Below, piece after piece: positions 25,379-34,046 of a DNA stretch of 64,000 bases. The notes under the pieces were generated by a model. It had not been told where the DNA came from. It made no database searches and saw only the letters and a list, made by a program, of their open reading frames with translations. Origin of the DNA: Butyricimonas faecalis (GTDB lineage Bacteria; Bacteroidota; Bacteroidia; Bacteroidales; Marinifilaceae); assembly GCF_003991565.1 (NCBI RefSeq), contig NZ_CP032819.1, positions 4,340,001 through 4,404,000 of the forward strand. Reading direction: 5' to 3'. The position numbers were made by a program, and so were the translations under genes. Position 1 is the stretch's first letter. The number at the start of each line of letters is the position of its first letter.

Positions 25379-25966
25379 TCATTTCACGACATTTTTTATA
25401 GAATCTTTGTTTATCTCTAATGAATCGGATTCTATATTCTTGTAGTTCTGAAATTTATTGCATCGTTTACATTTTTCTTGATCCGTACATTTTTCTGCGC
25501 ATTCCGAGCAATGTTTGTTAATCTCCAGTAAATCGATAAACATTTTTTCGAGTTTTTTCGATTGTTCTGGGGTGCATACCTTTTTTATATTGAGTAAATG
25601 TCGTGCTGTTTGTGTCTTCAATGCTTTATGCAAATGTCCCACGGAGGTGGCAATCTTGTTCAATTCTTCCGTGGACGGATTGGGTTTAGCCAGTTCGTTC
25701 AACATCTGATAACGTCTTTGGCAGAGTAATTTTAATACGGTTTGGTGTCTTCTTAGGACGTCTTTATCCAATTCGTTGATGAGTTTATACTGCTCATCAG
25801 TGAAATTCAGTTCTTTGCGTAAAAATTCATTGGATATGGTGGAGTTTTCACTCTTGTAGACTGTTTTTTCGGGTGTGAAACAGAAGAATACGAGAAGAGC
25901 CGTATTCAACATCAGCAGAATAATGTTCACCCAGTAAATCAAATACTTTTTATTTATTTTTTTCAT
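25379..25966 (-). CDS. Periplasmic CnrX/Spy-like metal sensor
   Basis: The 195-residue protein has an N-terminal membrane anchor (IYWVNIILLMLNTALLVFF) and a periplasmic helical-hairpin domain of the heavy-metal resistance/Spy type (LNFTDEQYKLINEL near 55, TPEQSKKLEKMF near ~140). Unusually for that family the C-terminal part is Cys-rich (HCSECAEKCTDQEKCKRCNKF, ~155-175), a likely metal or redox site. It starts 11 bases after the sigma-factor gene, so the pair is probably translationally coupled and the sensor should control release of the sigma factor. Confidence 0.75.
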   Translation of the reverse strand: MKKINKKYLIYWVNIILLMLNTALLVFFCFTPEKTVYKSENSTISNEFLRKELNFTDEQYKLINELDKDVLRRHQTVLKLLCQRRYQMLNELAKPNPSTEELNKIATSVGHLHKALKTQTARHLLNIKKVCTPEQSKKLEKMFIDLLEINKHCSECAEKCTDQEKCKRCNKFQNYKNIESDSLEINKDSIKNVVK

Positions 25967-25977
25967 GATAATATCTT

Positions 25978-26523
25978 TTATTTCGTGTTGAATATTTTCT
26001 CAAGATTACTTTTCGCACGGAAAAGAAGCGATTCCACGGAGGAGAGAGTAGTCCCCATGATCTCAGCAATTTCCTTGTATGAAAGTTCTTCATACTTGTT
26101 TAGGATTAATGCTGTACGCTGGTTTTCAGGAAGTCTGTCAATGGAACGGTGTAATAATTCCAATTGTTCCTGTTCTTCCAATAGCTGTTGTTGTGGCATT
26201 TCAGGCGATAGTGCCACCTCTTGTTGTTTCCATGATTCAATATCGACTTTTATGGCTCGTCCCCTGGGGGATTTGCAGTGATTAATGGATCTATTCACCG
26301 CGATTTTGTATAGCCATGTGGATAATTTACTTTGGAACCGGAATGTGCTTAGAGACTCAAAGACTTGGATAAAGACGTCTTGGGCGATATCTTCTGCCTC
26401 ATCCTGATCATGAACGAAAGCATAACAAGTATTGACAACCATCAGTTGATAGGTGTCAACCAATAGCTTAAAGGCTTTCTGATCGCCTTTAAGTATCGCT
26501 TTTATCATCTCTTTTTCGCCCAT
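25978..26523 (-). CDS. ECF-type RNA polymerase sigma factor
   Basis: The 181-residue protein has sigma region 2 (YAFVHDQDEAEDIAQDVFIQ, ~35-55; RFQSKLSTWLYKIAVNR, ~70-87) and region 4 with its helix-turn-helix (LSYKEIAEIMGTTLSSVESL, ~147-166). No sigma-3 domain is present. It heads the seven-gene leftward operon ending at 17357 and presumably drives it once freed by the two membrane proteins that follow. The gap upstream (26524-26850) holds no gene; apart from the terminator at 26801-26832 I see nothing in it. Confidence 0.9.
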   Translation of the reverse strand: MGEKEMIKAILKGDQKAFKLLVDTYQLMVVNTCYAFVHDQDEAEDIAQDVFIQVFESLSTFRFQSKLSTWLYKIAVNRSINHCKSPRGRAIKVDIESWKQQEVALSPEMPQQQLLEEQEQLELLHRSIDRLPENQRTALILNKYEELSYKEIAEIMGTTLSSVESLLFRAKSNLEKIFNTK

Positions 26524-26800
26524 ATCAAGATTTTCTCACACTTCTCATTTGGGGAATATCGCTTAATCCCTACAAGTAAGATGGTATTACGACAGATGCC
26601 GTGATATCATAAAACGTTCTTTTATTGATCTCAAATGTAGTAAAAATATTGAATGTCCAAAAAAAAACAATGTTCATTTATTTAACAGGCAATAGACAAG
26701 TACGCTTATATTGAATCCGTGATAATGCTATCGATATGCAGGAGGGGATAACGTTGATACGGGGACAGAAGATTTAAACAATAGTATTCGAAGGAAGTAA

Positions 26801-26832
26801 AAAAATTATCCCGGGGTTGAGATCCGGGATAA
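26801..26832 (-). terminator. Rho-independent terminator
   Basis: TTATCCCGG and CCGGGATAA form a 9-bp stem with a 9-base loop; on the minus strand it is followed by TTTTT. It ends the small gene at 26851-27162. Confidence 0.7.
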
Positions 26833-26850
26833 ACTGCAAAATCCAATTCA

Positions 26851-27162
26851 TTACTTTTGAGAAGTAATTTCTGCCAACAAAAGAGTTTTATCAGACTGGT
26901 TCTTCACGTTCACAATGATTTTCATCTGTTCAAAGAATCGTTTTACTTTCTCGTCAATACCGGAAACATAAATCATTTTTATACCACACTCCACTAACCA
27001 CTGGGTAAAATAATTCATATTCCGATTTTTCACTTCACTATTTTTTATCGAAATGATTTTATCATCTTCAGTCGTAATAGTAGATACTTTTATCGCCTTT
27101 TTCCCCATGTTTTCACCGAGGTGGCAAAGCTGGTCGTCTTCAAAAAACAAAGCTGCTTTCAT
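26851..27162 (-). CDS. Small soluble protein, possibly NifX/DiNase-like
   Basis: The 103-residue protein has no signal or membrane segment. The pattern of an opening strand (KAALFFEDDQLCHLGENMG), a central short helix before GIKMIYVSGI and a final strand resembles the dinitrogenase iron-molybdenum cofactor-binding (NifX/NafY) fold. The resemblance is weak and the family call is tentative. It stands alone between a terminator and the next gene, with no nitrogen-fixation or cofactor genes close by. Confidence 0.4.
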   Translation of the reverse strand: MKAALFFEDDQLCHLGENMGKKAIKVSTITTEDDKIISIKNSEVKNRNMNYFTQWLVECGIKMIYVSGIDEKVKRFFEQMKIIVNVKNQSDKTLLLAEITSQK

Positions 27163-27285
27163 AACTTTATTCGAATGGTTTATATCATTATTATCACAAA
27201 AATCACACCAGAATCATACGAATGAAAGACAATAAAAGTTTATTTTTATTCTTTAATATATTGCAATCAATATGTCGGATTATCG

Positions 27286-28647
27286 TTATACTTTAATTAT
27301 TTGTTTCCCTAGCTCTGTCAGGCGGTACCTTTGAGTGCTACTATTGGGTTTATCTGGTTTTGTCATTTCTATAACACCACATTCTAGTGCAGGTTTTAAA
27401 TAATTTCTCCGGAAGTGTTCTCTGTCTGAAAGGTTTAGTCTGTTTTGGAGTTCTAAGCGATTCATTTCTCCAGTCAATGCCTTTAAAAGTTCTTTAACTT
27501 GCGGGGTAACTTGCGGGGTAACTTGCGGGGTAACTTGCGGGGTAACTTGGGGGGTAACTTGGGGGGTAGTCTTTTCTAAAGCAGGGAATGTCATACGCAA
27601 AAAATTCTCTGTGAATTTGAAGCATTCTTTCCCATAACACCTTAGAATACGAGGTATTCCGGAGCCTAGATGTTCAACTAAATCCAAGTCTCTGAATACT
27701 CGCATCAATTCTTTGTTGCGGGGTATGGAATAGCCTTCAAAGAATTCTTTTTCAGTCATACCTTGTGGCAAACTTCCAAATGAAGTGATTTCTATTCGAT
27801 CATCAAAAAATTCAAATTTAGGAGGTACTTCAGACGTGTAATCATTGTGTACTATAGCGTTAATCACTGCTTCTCGTAAGGCAACGGAATTCCATATTCT
27901 TTTTTCCTCTCGTTCTTTTGGGGTAATCTTTGCTAAGGTCTTGTTTTCAACGTTGATTTTATCCAATACTTGTTTAGTTGCTTTGACCAACGAACAATAA
28001 CCATATTCATTGTTTTCCATTAAGTCGACACGGTCAAGGCCTTCATATTTAGCAACTTTTATAGACATGCCATTCGCGTCTGCTAGTAAATAGGCCACGT
28101 AGTTATATTGTCCATCTTCAGTGAGCAATTCAAGGTTCGTTGCGAATTGTTGATTTAATGCTTTGTTAGCTCCCTCGTAATATATTTTTAATTGCTCAAA
28201 ATTAAGATTCTGGTTGGGAGCTTTTATTTTGCCAATTGAATTGCGGGTACGTTTAGCAAAGAGTGATTCAATCATTTTTACAGGCATGGGTTCTGCAGCA
28301 GTCCCCACTCGAATGAATGTACCTTTTTCTGACATCCCGAGCTTTTTTATATAATAAGGTTTTTCGGGGCCACTGGCAAATGTGATTTTTATTACATCCC
28401 TAGAATCAATATTTTCTGTAGCTATATCAAATAATCCCATGCAAGATGGAGTAATATTGTTTTTCAAACGATCTTTGATTTTGAGTATGTCACGATCGAT
28501 ATCAGTAACTCCGATTGCTGTGCCAGTTTTTTCAATTCCGATATAGAGTACACCTCCTTCTAGGTAATTAAGAAAGGCTACAGATTCTTTTTCTAAATCA
28601 TCGGTGAGTTCTTGTTTGTATTCTATACGGTTTGTTTCAGCATTCAT
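27286..28647 (-). CDS. AlbA_2/Schlafen-type ATP-binding regulator with TPQV repeats
   Basis: The 453-residue protein starts with an AlbA_2 (Schlafen-like) nucleic-acid-binding domain (~5-125; EYKQELTDDLEKESVAFLN, GGVLYIGIEKTG). A GHKL-like ATPase region follows (~250-370; LREAVINAIVHNDYT, HLGSGIPRI), then a C-terminal winged helix (~400-453). Between the last two is a Thr-Pro-Gln-Val repeat in six copies. This is the standard build of Bacteroidetes 'putative DNA-binding ATP-binding' regulators, whose role is unproven. It is monocistronic and sits next to the end of the pilus locus; a link is possible but not shown. Confidence 0.85.
   Translation of the reverse strand: MNAETNRIEYKQELTDDLEKESVAFLNYLEGGVLYIGIEKTGTAIGVTDIDRDILKIKDRLKNNITPSCMGLFDIATENIDSRDVIKITFASGPEKPYYIKKLGMSEKGTFIRVGTAAEPMPVKMIESLFAKRTRNSIGKIKAPNQNLNFEQLKIYYEGANKALNQQFATNLELLTEDGQYNYVAYLLADANGMSIKVAKYEGLDRVDLMENNEYGYCSLVKATKQVLDKINVENKTLAKITPKEREEKRIWNSVALREAVINAIVHNDYTSEVPPKFEFFDDRIEITSFGSLPQGMTEKEFFEGYSIPRNKELMRVFRDLDLVEHLGSGIPRILRCYGKECFKFTENFLRMTFPALEKTTPQVTPQVTPQVTPQVTPQVTPQVKELLKALTGEMNRLELQNRLNLSDREHFRRNYLKPALECGVIEMTKPDKPNSSTQRYRLTELGKQIIKV
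27495..27569 (-). repeat. 12-bp in-frame minisatellite coding TPQV
   Basis: Six copies of a 12-base unit (TAACTTGCGGGG on the plus strand, the last two changed to TAACTTGGGGGG) code for Thr-Pro-Gln-Val repeats. Gain or loss of a unit keeps the frame, so the linker length before the winged helix can change by slippage. Confidence 0.9.
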
Positions 28648-28760
28648 AAACTTGATATTAGCTTTAGTGATAAGACAGTCTATTCTTTACAAAGATACTA
28701 TTTTGCAATGGTTTTGTTTATAAAAACAATTAAAAATACGAATTATTTTTGTCTATTAGG

Positions 28761-28789
28761 GTTTATGGGCAAAGAGATTGCCCATAAAC
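28761..28789. terminator. Perfect 12-bp inverted repeat after the pilus array
   Basis: GTTTATGGGCAA and TTGCCCATAAAC flank the 5-base loop AGAGA. It lies 80 bases past the last pilus gene and about 110 bases ahead of the AlbA_2 gene, so it probably ends the array transcript. There is no strong T-tract on either side. Confidence 0.5.
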
Positions 28790-28869
28790 TCCAAATTTCC
28801 ATTCCCCCTTCTGTTAGACGGATTGTAGGGAAGGATAATGATGCATGGGAGAATAGACAGACTAAATAG

Positions 28870-30555
28870 TTAAAAGGCACACACGGCACGCACCCGGCAT
28901 CCGTGAATGACGCTGGAACCTTTCTTATATTCTGTGCGCACGTAGGCATTCCCTAATTCCACTACAAAAGCGAGGTCTCTGTAGGAGGCGTCCTCTGAAG
29001 AAGACCAGTACGAATAAGCTCCCAAGGGATTACCGCCGGCCGTTTGCAAGGATGCGTTGACTATATCTCGGGTCTGGATGTAAGTGTCATTAGATTGTTT
29101 ATAAACATCATCAACATCCTTGTAGCAAAGCATGTGCAATTCCTTTTCCGAAGGAAGAAACCAACCGGTGCTGTTTGCCGGTGCCGGATTTCTTGCGGGA
29201 AAGTTTGCCAGTGCAGCAACAGGAAGAACAATGTAATCGTCTTTGCCATTTGCCTTGCAATAAGCGTTATATGCCAGCAGCACTTGCGTGTTCTGGTAGC
29301 CGAGGATTCGATTTATATTGTCGGTCGCTCCTCTATCTGAGGCGATGGATGCGTAATCCGCTTTGTTGATGGGGTTGAAGTTCGTTCCGTTCTGAAAATC
29401 TTTCACGAACTCGGAAGAGGCTTGCCATACCATAGCTGTTGAGACATTTTTAAATGATACGGCCAGTCCGTGGGTACAGGCAGGAAAATCTGCTGCCATA
29501 ATCTTGTCATCTGTCAGTGATGCGGGGGTCTGCCGTCCGGTAGTTTCGGTTTCGGCCGGAGTCCAAAATACGATAGCTGCCACGTTTGCTTTCTGCTCGG
29601 CAGTGAGGGGTGTATCCTTGGGAAGCAGGTTACCATCGGTGAGTAGGTAGTCTCCCACCTGTATCGTGTAACTTTTCCTTGTCACGGGTGCGTTGTCCAC
29701 CTCGTATATCTTGTATTTGCCGGCAGTAAGACCGGATGGGGTGAAGGAGAACTCCTTGTTTCCGCCGTTGTAGCTTCCCTCGATGGTCGGGGAAGATGTT
29801 GCGTTCGGGTGCACCACGTAGCGATATGCATCCTCCATACGCCTTGGTTTGGCCGTGCCGGCGAACGAGGTCGGGGTAATAACGGTGTAGTCGGGAATCC
29901 TTGCGTCGGTAAACTTGTAAACGGTCGTCGGCATTTCGATGACGGCCAATGCCATGCGGTGGGTCATGGAGAAGGAAAGCCGAAGAGTGTTATTTGCGTC
30001 TTTAGCGGCAGTACCCTTGGCGGTCATCAGATCGGAGGCCGTGTAGGCAGCATGGGTGCTTTGGTCATCCTGCGGCTGCCACGAGTTGACGAGCGGTCTG
30101 AAGAACGACACGTCCGTCAGAGTCGCACCCGGCGGGACGGTAGCGGTTTTGCCGTCCATGTTCGCCTGATACGGGTAGTAGAGGTAGTAGTGTTCATCCG
30201 ACAGCCCGCCGGAAAGCATTGTTCCATCATCGGGTTTCCAGACGATATTGCCCGTGGCTGCATCCCTCTCGGCAGTCAGTTTCACGTTGGAATAGATCAT
30301 CTGGGAGCCCCGCACCACATAGAGGCCACAGGCATCGCCTGTCGTGAATTCTGTTGCATAGTCCTTTTCCACGGTGCGGGTGGTGGGACTGGCATTCGGG
30401 TCGGCACTTGTCGCAGAAATATATCCGCCGTCAGTAACGGTAATGGAGAGTTGCTGCGCCTCGTCTTGGATGGCAGAAAGCTCTTCTTTTGTACAGGCGG
30501 CAAGCAACAAGAGTAACGCGACTTGCAGGAGGTGGTATATGTCTTGTATCTTCAT
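28870..30555 (-). CDS. Array member 1: fimbrillin-like lipoprotein, module I + C-type b
   Basis: This is the promoter-distal end of the array. The start at 30555 gives a lipoprotein signal with Cys21; frames reaching 30672 only read back into the previous gene. A conserved Thr-Arg (R60, SPTTRTVEKD) marks the site where type V pilins are cut by an Arg-specific protease, in P. gingivalis Rgp. N-module I (~30-330) has the YLYYPYQ and MTHRMALAVIEMP motifs of the Mfa-like fimbrillin fold. The C-terminal ~210 residues form a C-type-lectin/major-paralogous-like domain of type b (STGWFLPSEKELHMLCYKDV, then YWSSSED) ending CRVRAVCAF. Confidence 0.8.
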   Translation of the reverse strand: MKIQDIYHLLQVALLLLLAACTKEELSAIQDEAQQLSITVTDGGYISATSADPNASPTTRTVEKDYATEFTTGDACGLYVVRGSQMIYSNVKLTAERDAATGNIVWKPDDGTMLSGGLSDEHYYLYYPYQANMDGKTATVPPGATLTDVSFFRPLVNSWQPQDDQSTHAAYTASDLMTAKGTAAKDANNTLRLSFSMTHRMALAVIEMPTTVYKFTDARIPDYTVITPTSFAGTAKPRRMEDAYRYVVHPNATSSPTIEGSYNGGNKEFSFTPSGLTAGKYKIYEVDNAPVTRKSYTIQVGDYLLTDGNLLPKDTPLTAEQKANVAAIVFWTPAETETTGRQTPASLTDDKIMAADFPACTHGLAVSFKNVSTAMVWQASSEFVKDFQNGTNFNPINKADYASIASDRGATDNINRILGYQNTQVLLAYNAYCKANGKDDYIVLPVAALANFPARNPAPANSTGWFLPSEKELHMLCYKDVDDVYKQSNDTYIQTRDIVNASLQTAGGNPLGAYSYWSSSEDASYRDLAFVVELGNAYVRTEYKKGSSVIHGCRVRAVCAF

Positions 30556-30598
30556 GTTCTTGTTTTTAATGGATAAATGGATTAGACATGTAAATAGG

Positions 30599-32278
30599 TC
30601 AGAATGCGAGTACAGGGCGTACCCTGTAGCCCATGAACTCGTCGTATTTAGGATATTTGCCCGCCTCGCCATTAGAGTTTATGTTCCAGGCGATTTCCGC
30701 CTGGCGGTTGTACTCCGTACTCGACCAGCGTTCGGCAATCCCTAACTTTATAGCATTTGCAGGTTGTTCGGGTTTCGAGGTGTCTTTGAGTGGAAGTTTG
30801 CCTATCTGCCCGTCAAGCAGGTCACGACCGGATGTACCCTTGCTGTTACCCTGCCCCAGGAACATGACCTTCAATTCCTCACAAGAAGGCCAGTACCAAC
30901 CGCTGCTGTTGGAGGGTGCTTTATAGGCCTCTTTCATCGAAAAAGCATCAAGGGCATAGAGCGGTTTTACCCGTCTGTTGTCATCGGGCGAAAGATGTTC
31001 GTTATATGCACGGATAGCGCAGGTGTTGGCATAGCCGGAATAAGAATCTGTTTCCTGTATATCGGGTATTTCGATAGCGCCGATGGCTTCGAGTATCGAA
31101 ATATTGTTTTTAATCCAGTCGTAGACAGACTCGGAATCGCCATAAGTCCAAGTCATTATTCCGTTGCCATCTTTAGGCTCTCCGTTTTCGTCGATATCCC
31201 AGAGTGACATGACGATGCCGTGGGTGCCATTGGGAAATTTCGTGTCCAGCAATCCGGAATTGTCACCGGTTATATCGTCTAAGTAATAGACGATTCCGAT
31301 GCACTGATGTTGACTTAACGCGAAAGAGGCTTCCTGCGGAATGACATAACCGTTGCCTTCCGCGTCTCGGCAATAGAAATCACCCGGCTGCATCGTGCAC
31401 TTCTTTACTGTTGTTGCTGCGCCGTCCACTTTATAGCGTTTGTAGCTGCCTGCCGTGGCTGAGGGGCTGAAGGAGAACTCTTTCTGCTCGTTATCGTAGC
31501 TGCCTGCGAGCGAGGGAGAGGTGGCGGAGTTGTAGAGGAAACGGTAGCAGCCATCGGTGTTGCGGAATGGCAGGTTATTCCCCGTGAAACTTGCCGCTAC
31601 CGGAGTGGTGAAGTCGGGAATATCCGTTGCGTTCTCGAACTTGTATGTCGTTGCGGGCATCTCGATGACGGCGAGAGCCATGCGGTGGGTCATGGCGAAA
31701 GATAGCCTAAGCGTGTTGTTTGCGCCTTTGGCGGCGGTTCCCTTAGCGGTCATCAAGTCGCTCTTCGTGTAGTTGTCGTATGTGCTTTGGTCTTCTTGCG
31801 GCTGCCATGAGGCGATGAGCGGAGCAAAGAACTCGGCATCGGTCGGTGCGTTCCCCGTAAGGGCTGCAGTCTTTCCGTCCATGCTTGCCTGATAGGGGTA
31901 GTAGAGATAATAGTGTTCGTCCGATAGCCCGCCGAAAAGCGTCGTACCCTCCTCGGGCTTCCATACGAGGTTGCCCGTGACGGCATCCTTTTCTGCAGTC
32001 AGTTTCTCGTTGGAATAAATCATCTGTCCGCTGCGCACCACGAAGAGGCCGCAGGCATCGCCTTCGGTGAACTCGGTGGTATAACCGTTCTCCGTGGCAC
32101 GGGTGGCGGAAGTAGCACTCGTGTCATCGGTTGTCGCGGAGGTATAGTCTCCGTCAGTAACGGTGACGGACAACCGTTGCGCTTCGTTTGGGACGAATGT
32201 CGTATGATCATCGGCAGTGCAGGACGCGAGCAACAGCGTCACCGCCAAAATGGGATATAGAATTTGTAGCTTTGTCAT
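30599..32278 (-). CDS. Array member 2: fimbrillin-like lipoprotein, module I + C-type d
   Basis: The start at 32278 precedes a lipoprotein signal with Cys20; Arg60 lies in SATRATENGY. N-module I is about 80% identical by eye to array members 1 and 4 up to ~residue 290. The C-terminal domain is the only one of type d in the array (SSGWYWPSCEELKVMFLGQG), with a shorter approach to the WSSTEYN motif and a last stretch reading NINSNGEAGKYPKYDEFMGY before RVRPVLAF. The many Asn, Tyr and Ser there resemble an undiversified or lightly changed DGR-type variable end. Confidence 0.8.
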   Translation of the reverse strand: MTKLQILYPILAVTLLLASCTADDHTTFVPNEAQRLSVTVTDGDYTSATTDDTSATSATRATENGYTTEFTEGDACGLFVVRSGQMIYSNEKLTAEKDAVTGNLVWKPEEGTTLFGGLSDEHYYLYYPYQASMDGKTAALTGNAPTDAEFFAPLIASWQPQEDQSTYDNYTKSDLMTAKGTAAKGANNTLRLSFAMTHRMALAVIEMPATTYKFENATDIPDFTTPVAASFTGNNLPFRNTDGCYRFLYNSATSPSLAGSYDNEQKEFSFSPSATAGSYKRYKVDGAATTVKKCTMQPGDFYCRDAEGNGYVIPQEASFALSQHQCIGIVYYLDDITGDNSGLLDTKFPNGTHGIVMSLWDIDENGEPKDGNGIMTWTYGDSESVYDWIKNNISILEAIGAIEIPDIQETDSYSGYANTCAIRAYNEHLSPDDNRRVKPLYALDAFSMKEAYKAPSNSSGWYWPSCEELKVMFLGQGNSKGTSGRDLLDGQIGKLPLKDTSKPEQPANAIKLGIAERWSSTEYNRQAEIAWNINSNGEAGKYPKYDEFMGYRVRPVLAF

Positions 32279-32298
32279 AGTTTCATTTTTTAACGTGA

Positions 32299-34011
32299 TT
32301 AAAAAGCACATACGGCCAGCACCTCAACTTCGTACTCCCACTTATGAGAAAGGCGCTGGGTGGCCCCGGGGAACAACATGATATAGGCCAAAGCGTCGTT
32401 ATAATATCCCTCCGTGGACGACCAGTAAGCGGTGGTTCTTATTCGCTGACTGCCGGCTGCATCGAGGGATGGGTTGACTATATAATTCCAATTTTCGGCT
32501 TGAGAGTAAGTGTAATTATAATGCCGTTTGATGTCATCCACATCCTTATAGCAGAGTATATGCAGTTCCTTTACCGAAGGGAGGAACCATCCGGTGCTGT
32601 TCTTCGGTGCAGGGTTGGATGCGGTCAAGTTCTCCAGTTCGGCAATGGGCTTGACGATGCGGTTGCTTGTATTCTTGTAAAATTCATTGTAGGCCCGCAT
32701 TACTTTCGTGTTTTGATAGCCCAGAATTCGGTTAATGGGGTCGAAATACATCGTACTGCTGCGAATAGACACATAATCCGCCTTGTTGGCAGGGTTGAAA
32801 TTTTCGGAGTCTTGAAAATTCACCGAAATATGCTCATACGCTTTTTGATAGCCCACCAATATCTGGTGGGTCACCTTGGAAACGGCCAGTCCGTGGGTGC
32901 AGTTGGGAAAATCCTTTGCCATAACCTTGTCATCGGTCAGGGAGGCGGGAGTTTTTCTGCCTGTGGGGTCGGTATCTTTCGGTGTCCAAAAGACGACACC
33001 TACAACATTCTTGCCCGCTATGGGTTGCGGCTTCGGGCTGGCGATGACCGGTGCTCGTCCATCGGTATAACGCTTGCGCAGTCCGCCGTCGGAGGTGGTT
33101 CCGTCCGAATAAATGTAGTCTCCCGCTTTCGCTTCATCGGCGGTGTAAACAATCGGCTTGACCACCGCCACGTTCTCCTCGCCGGCTGTGTTCCAAGTGC
33201 CGCCTGTCATCGCCTGTACGTCAATCCCGTTTGCTTTCACGGTGATCGTGTATGCGTATCGCTTGCCCGCTTCGAGCTTGCCCACGGCTTCCGTTTCGGG
33301 CGTATAGGCAAAGGTTCTTCCACCGATACCTATCCGGATAAACGGCTTGCCCGTCATATCTTGCGGCACCACCACCGCCTCGAATTTCTTCGCTGCGGCA
33401 TCGTGATAGAGTTCGATCTCGCCGTATGAACCTTCCACGGGTTGCACGGTGCCGTTGATGAAGTTGACTTCCTGTACACCGTAAATGTTAACCGTTGCGC
33501 CATCCACCTCCTCTTCCGCGATGCCTTCGCCCGCCGCCAGTGTGAACTCGATTTTTGCCATCCGGTGATTGAAACGGAGGTAGATCTCTTGGTCATAACG
33601 TCCCCGCGTGGTGGCGTACAGAAAATCGAAGGCGGCATACCCGCCACTCTGGTCGGCAATGTCGACATACGGGTTGATCTGATAAGGATACCATGCCTGA
33701 ACGCTAGCCTCGGCGGTACTTTGCCAGTAGATGGTGTTTTCGGCATCTGCTGGCTGCGTCTTGCCCGAGGCGTCCATCACGTATTTCTTGGCATCGGGCA
33801 TCTCACCCAACAGCACCCCGATTTCATCACCGCCCGTCCACGTATCCTTGCCTCCGGCGCGGGTTTGCGGCTGTGCCAGCTCCGCCGTCAGTTGTAACGG
33901 GTACTTGCCGTCGGGCAGGGGCGTAACGCCTCCCGTCTCCTCTTGGTTACAAGAGGCAAGCAGCAGGAGCAACGCGGCTTGCAAAAGTAGGTATATGCTT
34001 TGTATCTTCAT
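32299..34011 (-). CDS. Array member 3: fimbrillin-like lipoprotein, module II + C-type b
   Basis: The signal peptide (MKIQSIYLLL... Cys21) is of the kind that belongs to module I genes, yet it is joined immediately after the lipobox to module II (QEETGGVTPLPDGKYPLQL). This gene is therefore a chimera at the cysteine. The Arg site is R51 (QTRAGGKD). Module II carries VMDASGK and FNHRMAKIEFTLA. The C-domain is type b (KELHILCYKDVDD, AYWSSTEGYY), ending EVEVLAVCAF, with a replaced Arg in the usual VRAVCAF. An alternative Met six bases upstream (34017) is possible. Confidence 0.8.
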   Translation of the reverse strand: MKIQSIYLLLQAALLLLLASCNQEETGGVTPLPDGKYPLQLTAELAQPQTRAGGKDTWTGGDEIGVLLGEMPDAKKYVMDASGKTQPADAENTIYWQSTAEASVQAWYPYQINPYVDIADQSGGYAAFDFLYATTRGRYDQEIYLRFNHRMAKIEFTLAAGEGIAEEEVDGATVNIYGVQEVNFINGTVQPVEGSYGEIELYHDAAAKKFEAVVVPQDMTGKPFIRIGIGGRTFAYTPETEAVGKLEAGKRYAYTITVKANGIDVQAMTGGTWNTAGEENVAVVKPIVYTADEAKAGDYIYSDGTTSDGGLRKRYTDGRAPVIASPKPQPIAGKNVVGVVFWTPKDTDPTGRKTPASLTDDKVMAKDFPNCTHGLAVSKVTHQILVGYQKAYEHISVNFQDSENFNPANKADYVSIRSSTMYFDPINRILGYQNTKVMRAYNEFYKNTSNRIVKPIAELENLTASNPAPKNSTGWFLPSVKELHILCYKDVDDIKRHYNYTYSQAENWNYIVNPSLDAAGSQRIRTTAYWSSTEGYYNDALAYIMLFPGATQRLSHKWEYEVEVLAVCAF

Positions 34012-34046
34012 ATTCATGTTCTTAATGGATAAATGGATTAAATAGG

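Noticed and set aside
27495..27569. CRISPR-like repeat
   Set aside because: The 12-bp units are contiguous, in frame and without spacers; they code for TPQV.
32344..33429. Long plus-strand frames across the pilus array (also 38816-40171 and 46309-47451)
   Set aside because: They mirror conserved codons of the minus-strand array, recur at the same place in each paralogue, and lack start contexts and recognisable domains.
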